DNA of 9,884 nt from Clostridia bacterium (GCA_900752115.1 CAADUC010000010.1:1-9884); one strand, 5' to 3'; positions 1 through 8,395 are shown, counted from the first letter of the stretch. Numbers and translations are program-made. Notes: generated from the sequence alone by a model not told the origin.

Positions 1-477
1 CTTGGCCTTGCCGAAGTTCATCTGCTTGCCCGAGTCGCCCATGACGGAATTCATCCGCTTCATCATGAACCACCACAGCAGCATACCGAGAAGGATCACC
101 ACGATCATCGGCAGAAGCGTCGCAATCCAGGAATTTGCCTCAGAAGGACGGATCCAGTCACGCACCATCTTGGCATTCGGATGGGCTTCATTGTACTCCT
201 CAACGTACGGCGCCGTTTCGTTGACAAACATCTCAATATCCGGGACATCGTAGGTGACAATGGCTCCGGCCGGATCGTTGAGGGACATCTGCAGACGTCC
301 GGTCCCAAAGTCCAGGGAGTAGCCAGTTACCTTCTGATCCTCGAAATAACCGATAATCTCCGAGTAGGCAATGGTGGAACGGGAATTGCCGCTGAACAGG
401 GAGAAAATCAGAAACAGGAAAACCAACGCCACTGCGGCAGGCAGAAGCAGGCTTTTCCATCTGTATTTATTATCCAA
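1..477 (-). CDS. ftsH: ATP-dependent zinc metalloprotease FtsH, N-terminal part (gene runs off the left edge)
   Basis: FtsH is a hexameric membrane AAA+ protease that extracts and degrades misfolded or regulatory membrane and cytosolic proteins. Only the first 159 codons are here. Seen: a hydrophobic segment at about residues 9-28, an extracytoplasmic region at about 29-116 (the FtsH_ext type), a second membrane segment at about 117-139 (WIATLLPMIVVILLGMLLWW), then KRMNSVMGDSGKQMNFGKAK, the linker that leads into the AAA domain. The ATPase and the HEXXH protease site lie outside the window. The start is TTG at 477: a TGA stop is in frame two codons upstream, no ATG lies nearby, and AAAGGAGAG (487-495) sits 9 bases before it. 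It is the last gene seen in the operon, 32 bases after hpt. The order tilS-hpt-ftsH is a conserved Firmicutes cluster, which supports the call. The membrane topology is predicted by eye. Confidence 0.93.
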   Translation of the reverse strand, partial: MDNKYRWKSLLLPAAVALVFLFLIFSLFSGNSRSTIAYSEIIGYFEDQKVTGYSLDFGTGRLQMSLNDPAGAIVTYDVPDIEMFVNETAPYVEEYNEAHPNAKMVRDWIRPSEANSWIATLLPMIVVILLGMLLWWFMMKRMNSVMGDSGKQMNFGKAK

Positions 478-486
478 GCAGTTTCA

Positions 487-495
487 CTCTCCTTT
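487..495 (-). promoter_or_regulatory. Shine-Dalgarno site that sets the TTG start of ftsH
   Basis: On the minus strand this reads AAAGGAGAG, 9 bases before TTG at 477. It matters because ftsH has no ATG near its 5' end and an in-frame TGA lies just upstream, so this site fixes the start. Confidence 0.75.
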
Positions 496-509
496 CGGGA
501 ATCGCAGCG

Positions 510-1049
510 TTATTTTTCATAAACCTCCGGCTTCAGGATTCCCACATAGGGGAGGTTTCTGTATTTCTCATCGTAGTCGAGTCCATAGCCTACAATGAAC
601 GCGTCCGGCACCACGGCGCCGAAATAATCTGCGGTAATATCAACTGTGCGGCGCTCGGGCTTGTCGAAAAGCGTGCACAGGCGGATGCTTCTGGGATGAC
701 GCTGCTGCAGCATATCGCGTATGTAATGGAGCGTCATACCGCTGTCGAGAATGTCCTCGACCAGAAGAAGATCCTTGCCTTCCAAGTTGATATCCAGATC
801 CTTGATAATCTTGACCACACCGCTTGTTTTCACTCCGGAGCCGTAGCTGCTGACCGACATGAAGTCAATGCTGCACGGAATGGTCACGGCGCGCATCAGA
901 TCTGCCATAAATACAACGCTGCCCTTCAGCACACTGACCATGAGCAGATTTTTTCCTTTATAATCCTCGCTGATTTTACGGCCAAGCTCCTGTACAACCC
1001 CTGCCAGGTACTCCTTGCTGTACAATACTTCCTGAATATCCTGCTCCAT
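510..1049 (-). CDS. hpt: Hypoxanthine (hypoxanthine-guanine) phosphoribosyltransferase
   Basis: This 179-residue cytosolic enzyme transfers the phosphoribosyl group of PRPP to hypoxanthine (and usually guanine), giving IMP or GMP in purine salvage. Seen: the PRPP-binding loop LLLVEDILDSGMT at residues 94-106 with the paired acidic residues E98 and D99; the flexible-loop Ser-Tyr (SSYG, 67-70); LKGS at 41-44, the usual PPi-loop position; and the C-terminal VGYGLDYDEKYRNLPYVG, which contacts base and metal in this family. Length is normal for bacterial HPRT. The ATG at 1049 follows GAAGGAG (1060-1066) by 10 bases, and this site lies inside the last codons of tilS; the gap is only 5 bases, so translation is probably coupled. 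In many Firmicutes the enzyme is inhibited by (p)ppGpp, but this cannot be read from the sequence. Xanthine specificity is less likely given the tilS-ftsH context. Confidence 0.95.
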   Translation of the reverse strand: MEQDIQEVLYSKEYLAGVVQELGRKISEDYKGKNLLMVSVLKGSVVFMADLMRAVTIPCSIDFMSVSSYGSGVKTSGVVKIIKDLDINLEGKDLLLVEDILDSGMTLHYIRDMLQQRHPRSIRLCTLFDKPERRTVDITADYFGAVVPDAFIVGYGLDYDEKYRNLPYVGILKPEVYEK

Positions 1050-1054
1050 AGCGT

Positions 1055-2428
1055 CTATACTCCTTCACACTCTATTTCCACGAGGAGGAGGCCGTCGGTC
1101 CGGCGGCGCGCGCTCCACGCTTCACATGGTCCCAGTCCCTCTGCCCACAGAATCTCTCCGCTGCCCGCACGGGAGAGGAGAATCTGCCGTCCGCGTTCAG
1201 CCGGCGGTATACCTGCCTCAGCCAGCAGCCTGCGCAGCGGCTTCGACACGCCCCGTCCAGCCGGACGGAATCGATCGCCCGGCAAGCGGGTTCTTACGAC
1301 CATATCATTTTGTATTGTATCATAGTTGCCGGGATTATGAAACACAAAATTATAAAATTTCTGTTGATTTTCTGCTTCATATTTTGTTAATGGGCGGATA
1401 CGCAGTACTCTGCCATCCGGAAGAAACGTTTTTTCCGGGACCAGCGGAACGCTCCATCCCTCCGCGTTCCTTTCCGGCAGCTGCGCAAAGAGAGTATTGC
1501 CCTTTGCAAGGATTTGTATTCCTCCCGCCACCGTGACACCGCCGCCGCAGCGCACCGCACGCTCCATCTCTTCTACGTTTTCCCTCGTCAGACGCGAAGA
1601 ACCCGTCTGACGAACCACAGCAATCAAAGCACGGGAGAGAACAGGACGCGGCAATTTACGCAGGACGGCCAGATCCCAACCTCCGCCGCGTTTTGCCTCT
1701 TCCAAAGCCTGTCTCGCCATACCGCACAGCAGCTCATCATCCTCCCGAAGCAGTTCAGCCGCCCGCAGCATCCCGTCCTCCAAAGAGGGATTCAGTGTGC
1801 GCAGCACCGGAACAGCTCCCAGCCGTACACGGTTTCTCGCGTAATCCTCCTCAAAATTGGTTTCGTCCTGCACATACGGAAGCTCATAAAAAGTGCAGTA
1901 AAACTCCACCTCCGCCCGTGTGACGAGAAAAAGCGGCCGGATAATCTCCCCTCTCACCGGCGGAATTCCGGCAAGGCCATGCGTTCCCGCACCGCGCGCA
2001 AGGTTCATCAGCATCGTCTCCGCATTGTCGGAGGCGGTATGGGCCGTTGCAATACGGCCCTCCGATGTGCCTAAAAGTTCCCGAAAGAAAGCATATCGCA
2101 GCTTTCTCCCGCAATCCTCCACGCAAAGCCCCTGTTCACGGGCCAGGGCCGCGACGTCAGCACAGCGGCAGTAAAAGGGAATTCCCCGTTTTTCACAGAA
2201 ACCGCGCGCAGCCTCCTCGTCATGGCCGGCGGCGGAGCGCAGGCCATGGTTGACATGCGCAGCCACAACCGAGACGCCATATTCTTCCCGGTGCGAAAAA
2301 AGGAAATGGGTAAGCGCCGCGGAATCCGCTCCCCCGGAAAAACCAACAACAACGGTACATCCGGAGGGAAGCATCGCATACCGGGCGATTACCCTTTTGA
2401 TCTTCTGTTCAATTTCCGAAATGGACAC
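1055..2428 (-). CDS. tilS: tRNA(Ile)-lysidine synthetase
   Basis: TilS joins lysine to cytidine 34 of the CAU-anticodon tRNA-Ile using ATP, so that it reads AUA instead of AUG; the enzyme is essential in most bacteria. Seen in 457 residues: the N-type ATP pyrophosphatase P-loop SGGADS at 31-36; HVNHGLR at 58-64; TAHTASDNAETM at 128-139 followed by RGAGTHGLAGI, the second conserved block; ARNRVR at about 197-202 leading to the helical tRNA-binding part; and a TilS C-terminal domain over about the last 80 residues (GDRFRPAGRG near 384-393). Length fits full-size TilS with all three domains. I chose GTG at 2428 because AGGAGG (2434-2439) lies 5 bases upstream. The open frame extends to 2644 inside dnaB, but that part is not TilS-like; an ATG at 2449 without a good ribosome site is the alternative. 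The gap to dnaB is 10 bases and the gap to hpt is 5. Confidence 0.95.
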   Translation of the reverse strand: MSISEIEQKIKRVIARYAMLPSGCTVVVGFSGGADSAALTHFLFSHREEYGVSVVAAHVNHGLRSAAGHDEEAARGFCEKRGIPFYCRCADVAALAREQGLCVEDCGRKLRYAFFRELLGTSEGRIATAHTASDNAETMLMNLARGAGTHGLAGIPPVRGEIIRPLFLVTRAEVEFYCTFYELPYVQDETNFEEDYARNRVRLGAVPVLRTLNPSLEDGMLRAAELLREDDELLCGMARQALEEAKRGGGWDLAVLRKLPRPVLSRALIAVVRQTGSSRLTRENVEEMERAVRCGGGVTVAGGIQILAKGNTLFAQLPERNAEGWSVPLVPEKTFLPDGRVLRIRPLTKYEAENQQKFYNFVFHNPGNYDTIQNDMVVRTRLPGDRFRPAGRGVSKPLRRLLAEAGIPPAERGRQILLSRAGSGEILWAEGLGPCEAWSARRRTDGLLLVEIECEGV

Positions 2429-2433
2429 GGTCC

Positions 2434-2439
2434 CCTCCT
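2434..2439 (-). promoter_or_regulatory. Shine-Dalgarno site that sets the GTG start of tilS
   Basis: AGGAGG on the minus strand, 5 bases before GTG at 2428. It overlaps the TGA stop of dnaB (2439-2441), which suggests that ribosomes ending dnaB restart at tilS. It is the main reason for rejecting the longer in-frame starts within dnaB. Confidence 0.7.
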
Positions 2440-3812
2440 CAGGGAGCATGATGCACAACCTCCTGTGCGGTGAAACGCATGAACTCGCCCTGCCAGTGCA
2501 GCGGCACCGTCTTAGCTTCGCCGTGACGGTTTTTCGCCACGATGCATTCGCCGCTGTTGCGATCCGTCTCCTGCCCCGGCTCGTTCTCGCTGGAATAATA
2601 ATCCTCGCGGTACAGGAACAGAACAATATCCGCATCCTGCTCAATCGAGCCGGAATCTCTCAGATCCGAAAGAACCGGACGGTGATTGGTACGCTTCTCA
2701 CTGTCACGGGCCAGCTGCGACAGCGTCAAAACCGGAATATTGAGCTCCTTGGCCATAATTTTAAGGCTTCTGGTAATTTCGGAGATTTCCTGCACACGGT
2801 TGCCGTCGTTCCGGCGGCTCGCACCCGTCATCAGCTGAAGATAATCTATAATGACCAGATCAACCGTCCGCAGGCGGCGAAGCTTCGCCTTCATTTCCGG
2901 CACCGTGATGGAAGGGGTGTCGTCAAGATAAATGTTTGCGCGGGAAAGAATATCCCCCGCTTCCACAAGCCGCACCCATTCATCATTCTCAAGCTTTCCC
3001 GTACGCATCTTCGTGCCGCCTACGAGTGCCTCCGTAGACAAAAGACGGGAGCACAGCTGCTCCTTTCCCATCTCAAGAGAGAAAAATGCCACGGTTCTCC
3101 CCGCCTTCACCGCCGCATGGCGCGCAATGTTCAGCGCAAAGCTTGTCTTTCCCATGCCAGGGCGCGCGCCGAGCAGGATGAAGTCCGTTTTGTTCAGCCC
3201 TGTAATGGTCTCGTCGAGTTCCTTAATTCCCGTCGGAATTCCGCGGTAATTCTCGCTTTCCGGAGAATTCAGAAGATCGAGGCGGTCAAAAGTCTGCACA
3301 ATCACTTCGTTAAGCCTTTGAAGGCCCTGCATGTTCTTCCCGCGCCGAATATCAAAAATCCGCTGCTCCGCCGAGTCGAGGAGCGTGGAAGCGTCCGCTC
3401 CGCCCGAAGAGGCCTCTTCCACAATTTCCCTGGCTGTGAGGATCAGCGTGCGCACATCGTATTTATCCCGCACAATGCGGGCATACGTATCGACATTTTT
3501 GATGGAGGGAACCAGCTGGGCAAGTTGCAGGAGATACGTCTTGGTTCCGGACTCTTCAAAGCCCTCCTGCTCCTTGAGCTTCTCCAGCACAGTGACAAAG
3601 TCCACCGGCTGCCCAAGAGTGAACATATCGAGCATGACGGAATAAATCATGCTGTTGTTCGACTGATAGAAGTATTCCGGCCGGGGCAGAATTTCCGCCA
3701 CCAAATCCAGACAGGAGGAGTCCAGCAGAACAGCTCCCAGCACGGACTGCTCCGCCTCCGGAGCAAAGGGCAGGTTCAGCGCCCCGTACACATCCGCAGA
3801 ATAATCCGCCAT
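2439..3812 (-). CDS. dnaB: Replicative DNA helicase (DnaB type; DnaC in Bacillus naming)
   Basis: DnaB forms the hexameric ring helicase that unwinds DNA at the replication fork and recruits primase. The 457-residue protein has the usual length. Seen: an N-terminal helical DnaB_N domain at about residues 12-115 (PEAEQSVLGAVLLD), a linker, then the RecA-like ATPase with a GIPTGIKELD entry at 191-200, Walker A GARPGMGKT at 215-223, FFSLEM at 243-248, Walker B LVIIDYLQL at 319-327, SQLAR at 365-369, SDLRDSGSIEQDAD at 382-395, and KNRHG at 427-431 with the arginine-finger-type residue. No intein interrupts it. ATG at 3812 follows AAGGAG (3821-3826) by 8 bases. It sits 15 bases after rplI; gdpP-rplI-dnaB is a conserved Firmicutes arrangement. 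No helicase loader gene is visible in the window. Confidence 0.97.
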   Translation of the reverse strand: MADYSADVYGALNLPFAPEAEQSVLGAVLLDSSCLDLVAEILPRPEYFYQSNNSMIYSVMLDMFTLGQPVDFVTVLEKLKEQEGFEESGTKTYLLQLAQLVPSIKNVDTYARIVRDKYDVRTLILTAREIVEEASSGGADASTLLDSAEQRIFDIRRGKNMQGLQRLNEVIVQTFDRLDLLNSPESENYRGIPTGIKELDETITGLNKTDFILLGARPGMGKTSFALNIARHAAVKAGRTVAFFSLEMGKEQLCSRLLSTEALVGGTKMRTGKLENDEWVRLVEAGDILSRANIYLDDTPSITVPEMKAKLRRLRTVDLVIIDYLQLMTGASRRNDGNRVQEISEITRSLKIMAKELNIPVLTLSQLARDSEKRTNHRPVLSDLRDSGSIEQDADIVLFLYREDYYSSENEPGQETDRNSGECIVAKNRHGEAKTVPLHWQGEFMRFTAQEVVHHAP

Positions 3813-3827
3813 GGAACGCTCTCCTTT

Positions 3828-4271
3828 TTATTCCTCTCCCACCACAACGTAAATCTTCGCGCTGATTCCGGTGTAGAGCTTGATCTCACATTCAAACGTG
3901 CCGAACGCCTTGATGTCGGACGACTCGATCCGGCGCTTGTCAATCGTGACCTGATACTGAGCCTTGATTGCCTCCGCGATTTCCTTCGAAGTCACGGAAC
4001 CGAAAAGCTTGCCTCCCTGTCCGGCTTTGGCGGTGATTTTCACGCTCTTGCCGTCCAGCTTTGCCTTTGCTTCATTCGCGTTGTCCTTCTCAACCTGCAC
4101 CTTATGCTCCGCGGCAGCCTGAGCGTTCTTGAGCTCGTTCATCGCCTGCGCGTTGGCTTCCTTGGCCAGCTTGCGCGGAAAAAGGAAATTGCGGGCATAG
4201 CCGTCGGAAACGTTAACCAGCTCGCCTTTCTTGCCGCTGCCTTTCACATCGGTAAGCAATACAACCTTCAT
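3828..4271 (-). CDS. rplI: 50S ribosomal protein L9
   Basis: L9 binds 23S rRNA near the L1 stalk and reaches out from the large subunit; loss in model bacteria is tolerated but affects fidelity and frameshifting. The 147-residue protein has the standard length and layout: an N-terminal rRNA-binding domain with the L9 signature ([24 protein letters not shown], about residues 13-36), a long charged helix at about 38-75 ([32 protein letters not shown] region), and a C-terminal domain containing [18 protein letters not shown] at 4271 is chosen because AAGGAGG (4281-4287) lies 9 bases upstream; the in-frame ATG at 4280 touches that site and cannot use it. It stands 53 bases after gdpP and 15 before dnaB. 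Confidence 0.97.
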   Translation of the reverse strand: MKVVLLTDVKGSGKKGELVNVSDGYARNFLFPRKLAKEANAQAMNELKNAQAAAEHKVQVEKDNANEAKAKLDGKSVKITAKAGQGGKLFGSVTSKEIAEAIKAQYQVTIDKRRIESSDIKAFGTFECEIKLYTGISAKIYVVVGEE

Positions 4272-4324
4272 GGGATACATCCTCCTTGGATTTGATCGAA
4301 TTTTGTAAATACAGGGGGCGGCTC

Positions 4325-6307
4325 TCAGGAATCCCTGGCAGGCAGCGCACGATCCATGACATTGCGGATCGCGCCCTTGAGCAGCCGGCGGCTTTCCTCG
4401 ATGCCAACGCCCGTCAGCTGTGTGGCGGCCATGGTGAGATGACCGCCGCCGCCGAGCGCCTCCATAATCAACTGAACATTTACCTCTCCCAAACTGCGGG
4501 CCGAAATATTGATCTGACCGCCGCTCGGAAAGATGACAAAGGACGCTTTCACGCCCTGGATGGACAATAGCTCATCGGCAGCCTGCGCCGCCGTGACGCG
4601 GATATCGGGAAATTCCTCCCGTGCAGAAGCGATCGCACAGCTATCCGAGATCTCCGCGCTGGAAACGATCTCATACTTGCGCTTATACGCCGCGATGGAA
4701 TCCGAGAACATCCGCTTGACCTCCACGGTGTCCGCGCCGCGCCGCCGCAGGTAAGCAGCCGCCTCAAAGGTGCGAACCCCCGTCTTGAGCACAAAATTCT
4801 TGGTGTCAAGCGTAATGCCGGAGAGCAGCGCTCCGGCCTCCTTGCGGTTGAGACAATTCTCACCGAGATACTGTACAAGCTCCGCCACCATCTCGCTCGC
4901 GGAACTTGCATACGGCTCGTGATAAAAGACCAGAGCGTTCTCGATGTGGCGAACCATCATCCGGTGATGGTCAATCACCACCACACGCTGACATGCCTCA
5001 AGAAGCTCGGGGCTTTCCACGAAATCCTGCGAATGCGTATCCACCACGATCAGCAAGCTCTTCGCCGTAACCATGGAATTGGCTTCCGCAGGGGTAATAA
5101 AAACGTGAGGCGTATCCGGTCCCTGATTCTCAATGCTCTCAACCACCGGACCGGCAAGCGTCTGGGCACGGTTAATCACCACATAAGCCGGGACACCAAG
5201 CGCTTTCGTCATGGCGCTCCACAGACCGACAGCCGCTCCGACGGCATCAAGATCGGAAAACTTATGTCCCATCAGGAACACGCAGTCGCTTCCGCGCGCA
5301 TGGTCCGCCAAAGTTGCGGCAATCACGCGCGTACGTACCTTATCGCGTTTTTCCACGCCCTTGGACAGGCCGCCGAAGAACGAATACGCCCCGCCCTTCT
5401 GCTTCACAGCTACCTGATCGCCGCCGCGTCCAAGCGCCATGTCGAGAGCGGCACGCGACCAGCGCTCCGCCTCCTGCAGACTGGCCGCGCCGCGCGCGAC
5501 GCCCATGGAGATGGTAGCGCTCCGGTTATCTCCGCCCTTGACACGCCGTACGGCGTCAAGGACCTCAAAGCGCTTCTCCATTGCCTGCCGGAGATGTCCC
5601 TCATCGGTCAGGATCAGATACCGTCCTCCGGAAAGTCTCTTGCAGAAGCCTCCCATGGAAATAGCCCACTCATTGACGCATGTTTCGACCTCAGAGGCAA
5701 TGCGGGCATCTTCCATTCCGCTGGTATCGCGGGCAAGCTCCTCCCGGTTGTCAAAATATGCGAGAGCGACAACGGGCCGTGTCTCCTCGAATTCGCGGTT
5801 AATCTCCTTATAATATGTATCGTCGACAAAATACAGGATCGCACCGGTTTCCGTCTTGCTGGCAAAGACGGTAAACTGGCGATCCTCGAGCGTGATGTCG
5901 GTGCCGCCGGCCTCAAAAAGCTGCTGCAGAGTTTTCGGATAAATCAGCTTGAGCACACTCTCGCCGCGCATTTCATGGCTGGGGCTGACAGTTGTGAGAA
6001 AGGCGTCGTTTACCCATACAACATCGTCCGCCTCGCCAATAACGGCAACCGGCATGGTAAAATCGCGCAGATGATCGTATTCCTCCGCGCCAAGCACTGA
6101 TTTTGCGCTTTTGAGGGTCGTCGCAACGTACGCTTTAAAGTTTTCGGTCGTGAGGACCACCGCCGCGACCGCCAGAGCCGCAGCGATAACCTCCACGACA
6201 AACAGCGCCGTATTCCCCTGAAACCAGCTGAGTCCCGCCATTACAAACAACAGGGCGGCCAGCACATAGAACACAGGGGAAGCAGCCCAGACCCTTTTCT
6301 TCTTCAC
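4325..6307 (-). CDS. gdpP: Cyclic-di-AMP phosphodiesterase GdpP (DHH/DHHA1 family, membrane-bound)
   Basis: GdpP hydrolyses c-di-AMP to pApA and so controls the second messenger that governs potassium and osmolyte balance and cell-wall stress in Gram-positive bacteria. The 660-residue protein matches the family length (about 655-660). Seen from the GTG start: two membrane segments at about residues 9-28 and 33-54; a degenerate PAS region at about 70-165; a degenerate GGDEF region at about 175-305, where the signature site reads SGGRY; then DHH with MGHKFSDLD at 346-354, DTHS at 423-426, IDHHR at 445-449 and GITLD near 501; and DHHA1 ending in GGGGH at 619-623. The metal-binding residues look intact, so it should be active. 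GTG at 6307 has GAAGGAG (6316-6322) 8 bases upstream; the frame opens further to a GTG at 6331 that lacks a site. The neighbour rplI is the usual one; the yybS-like gene often found upstream in Bacillus is absent and rnj takes its place. Confidence 0.94.
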   Translation of the reverse strand: MKKKRVWAASPVFYVLAALLFVMAGLSWFQGNTALFVVEVIAAALAVAAVVLTTENFKAYVATTLKSAKSVLGAEEYDHLRDFTMPVAVIGEADDVVWVNDAFLTTVSPSHEMRGESVLKLIYPKTLQQLFEAGGTDITLEDRQFTVFASKTETGAILYFVDDTYYKEINREFEETRPVVALAYFDNREELARDTSGMEDARIASEVETCVNEWAISMGGFCKRLSGGRYLILTDEGHLRQAMEKRFEVLDAVRRVKGGDNRSATISMGVARGAASLQEAERWSRAALDMALGRGGDQVAVKQKGGAYSFFGGLSKGVEKRDKVRTRVIAATLADHARGSDCVFLMGHKFSDLDAVGAAVGLWSAMTKALGVPAYVVINRAQTLAGPVVESIENQGPDTPHVFITPAEANSMVTAKSLLIVVDTHSQDFVESPELLEACQRVVVIDHHRMMVRHIENALVFYHEPYASSASEMVAELVQYLGENCLNRKEAGALLSGITLDTKNFVLKTGVRTFEAAAYLRRRGADTVEVKRMFSDSIAAYKRKYEIVSSAEISDSCAIASAREEFPDIRVTAAQAADELLSIQGVKASFVIFPSGGQINISARSLGEVNVQLIMEALGGGGHLTMAATQLTGVGIEESRRLLKGAIRNVMDRALPARDS

Positions 6308-6315
6308 GCAGCCCA

Positions 6316-6322
6316 CTCCTTC
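6316..6322 (-). promoter_or_regulatory. Shine-Dalgarno site that sets the GTG start of gdpP
   Basis: GAAGGAG on the minus strand, 8 bases before GTG at 6307. It favours a protein beginning with [12 protein letters not shown], a short basic stretch before the first membrane segment, over the longer GTG start at 6331. Confidence 0.7.
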
Positions 6323-6365
6323 ACATGACACGCATCACCGCGCGGTTCAATATGGTCTCGTCCGA

Positions 6366-8387
6366 TCAGACCTCCATGATAATCGGAAGAATCATCGGAC
6401 TGCGGCGGGTCCTGTCATAGAGCAGACGGGACAGTCCATCCTTCATCCTTGTCTTGAGCGTTCCCCACTCGCGCACACCGTTATCAGCGCACTCGTTGAG
6501 AACACGATTGACCAGCGCGCGCGCATCGTCCAGCAAGGGCTCGGATTCCCTCACATAAACGAAACCACGCGAGACAACGTCCGGACCGGCGACCACATGA
6601 CCGGTCTCCTTCGAAATGGTGCACACCACGACAATCAGGCCATCCTCGCCGAGATGCTTGCGATCCCGCAGCACCACGCTGCCGACGTCGCCGACGCCGA
6701 GACCGTCCACCAGCACACGGCCGGCAGGCACTGCGCCCACGCGCTTCATGCCGTTTTCGCTCAGCTCAAGCACATCGCCGATATCACCGATATAAATATT
6801 GGAATCCGGCAGACCCATCTGGCGGGCCAGTCCGGCATGCTTCTGAAGCATTTTCTGCTCGCCGTGCACAGGGATAAAATACTTGGGCCGGACGATTCCC
6901 TGCATGATTTTGAGCTCGTCCTGGCAGGCATGGCCAGAGACGTGCACCTCATACATGGACTCGTAAACAACTTCACAGCCGCGCTTCAAAAGCTCGTCGA
7001 CCACATTGCCGACCGTCTTCTCGTTTCCGGGAATCGGGCGGGCGGAAATGATGATGAAATCCCCCGGGCCGACCTCGACCTTTCTGTGATCGGCAAAAGC
7101 CATGCGGGCCAGAGCACTCATCGGCTCCCCCTGGCTGCCGGTTGTCACCAGCACGATCTCCTCTTTGGAATACCGGCCGATCATGTCAATGTCGATCAAA
7201 ACGCCGTCGGGGATCTGAAGATATCCCATCTCCATCGCAATTCCCATCACGTTAAGCATCGAACGGCCCGAGAGAGCTACCTTTCTGCCGTAACGAACAG
7301 CACAATTGATGATCTGCTGGACACGGCTGATGTTCGAGGCAAAGGTTGCAATGATGATGCGGCTGTTCTCCGCACGGCGGAACAGGTTTTCAAAGGAATT
7401 GTCAACCTTCTGCTCCGTGGAAGTAAAGCCGGGACGCTCCGCATTTGTCGAATCGGCCAGCAAAGCCAGCACGCCCTCTCTGCCGAGCTGTGCGAGGCGG
7501 CCCAAATCGATCATTTCGCCCTGCGCCGGCGTACAGTCGATCTTGAAATCGCCCGTGTGGATGAGGACTCCGGCGGGGCAGTGCAGTGCAAAAGCCACCG
7601 CGTCGGGAATGGAATGATTGACATGGATAAACTCCACATCAAAGCAGCCCAGCTTTACCGTATCGCCCGGCTTAGAAACATAGAGGCGCGCTTTCCCGAG
7701 CAGCCCGTGCTCACGGAGCTTACCCTCGATCAAACCGACCGTCAGGCGGGTAGCATACACCGGAAGATTCACTCGCTTGAGCAGATACGGCAGAGCACCG
7801 ATGTGATCCTCGTGGCCGTGGGTAATGACGATACCGCGAATCCGATCGGCGTTGCGCTCCACAAACGTGAAATCAGGCAGCACCAAATCGACGCCAAGCA
7901 TATCCCCATCCGGGAACGCCATACCGCAGTCGACAATAACCATATCCTCCCCGCACTCATAAAGCGTGAAGTTTTTCCCGATCTCGTTCAGTCCTCCAAG
8001 AAAATAAACACGCACGGGCGGTTTTGCAGCCTGCTTGCTGCGCTTGCTGTGCGTTTGGCGCGGCTGCTTCGGCTCGGCTGCGCGGACTGTTTTCTGCGCG
8101 CCTCTGGCCGCGGCGGCGGGCTGCGCCGTCTCCTCTTTCTTTCTGCGGCCGCGTGTCTTTGTCCCCTCCTGCGGGGCGGCGGGCTGCCTGCTCTTCGTTT
8201 CCTCCGCCTTGGGAGCGGTGCGGCGGCGGGGCTTGCGCTGACGCGGTTCTCTGTGCGTCTCTTTCTGATTGTCCGCCGCAGGCTGCACGTCAGCCAGCGG
8301 CACAGCGGCTCCCCCGATTTCCTGATCCGCAGGCTTCTTCATCGGTTCAATTTTCCCATACAATCCAACTGCATTTTCGTCTGACAA
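6366..8387 (-). CDS. rnj: Ribonuclease J (beta-CASP metallo-beta-lactamase RNase) with long basic N-terminal extension
   Basis: RNase J is the 5'-to-3' exonuclease and endonuclease that matures rRNA and degrades mRNA in bacteria that lack, or do not rely on, RNase E. Seen, numbering from TTG at 8387 (673 residues): the conserved core begins at about 125 (VRVYFLGGLNEIGKN); the zinc motif HGHEDH at 190-195; HTGDFK at 277-282; ADSTNAERPG at 311-320; the beta-CASP part with SGRSM at 373-377 and TTGSQGEP at 415-422; HVSGHA at 482-487; PVHGE at 506-510; then a C-terminal domain. Typical RNase J is about 555 residues, so about 120 are extra at the N-terminus; residues 41-124 hold 26 Lys/Arg against 8 Glu, plus many Pro, Ala and Gln, and look disordered. 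Start: GGAGG (8396-8400) is 8 bases from TTG at 8387 but only 2 from the in-frame ATG at 8393, so TTG fits better; ATG remains possible and adds two residues. First gene of the operon. Confidence 0.95.
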   Translation of the reverse strand: MSDENAVGLYGKIEPMKKPADQEIGGAAVPLADVQPAADNQKETHREPRQRKPRRRTAPKAEETKSRQPAAPQEGTKTRGRRKKEETAQPAAAARGAQKTVRAAEPKQPRQTHSKRSKQAAKPPVRVYFLGGLNEIGKNFTLYECGEDMVIVDCGMAFPDGDMLGVDLVLPDFTFVERNADRIRGIVITHGHEDHIGALPYLLKRVNLPVYATRLTVGLIEGKLREHGLLGKARLYVSKPGDTVKLGCFDVEFIHVNHSIPDAVAFALHCPAGVLIHTGDFKIDCTPAQGEMIDLGRLAQLGREGVLALLADSTNAERPGFTSTEQKVDNSFENLFRRAENSRIIIATFASNISRVQQIINCAVRYGRKVALSGRSMLNVMGIAMEMGYLQIPDGVLIDIDMIGRYSKEEIVLVTTGSQGEPMSALARMAFADHRKVEVGPGDFIIISARPIPGNEKTVGNVVDELLKRGCEVVYESMYEVHVSGHACQDELKIMQGIVRPKYFIPVHGEQKMLQKHAGLARQMGLPDSNIYIGDIGDVLELSENGMKRVGAVPAGRVLVDGLGVGDVGSVVLRDRKHLGEDGLIVVVCTISKETGHVVAGPDVVSRGFVYVRESEPLLDDARALVNRVLNECADNGVREWGTLKTRMKDGLSRLLYDRTRRSPMILPIIMEV

Positions 8388-8395
8388 ATACATAA

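Noticed and set aside
2429..2644. Longer TilS reading to 2644
   Set aside because: This part overlaps the 3' end of dnaB in another frame and reads as Arg/Ser/Cys-rich noise. The conserved TilS sequence begins after the GTG at 2428, which has its own ribosome site.
2250..4295. Plus-strand open frame of 681 codons opposite tilS, dnaB and rplI
   Set aside because: It lies antisense to three genes with clear family motifs. Its translation shows no recognisable domain and is rich in His, Arg and Leu, as expected from reading well-biased genes backwards. It has no supporting ribosome site or promoter.
6337..6346. ACCGCGCGGT palindrome in the rnj-gdpP gap
   Set aside because: Ten bases with no loop and no T run, so it is neither a terminator nor a convincing operator; such short G+C palindromes are common by chance.
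6597..8384. Plus-strand open frame of 595 codons opposite rnj
   Set aside because: It mirrors the RNase J gene; the translation has the composition of an antisense shadow and no motif. The same applies to the 393-codon frame at 4919-6100 opposite gdpP.
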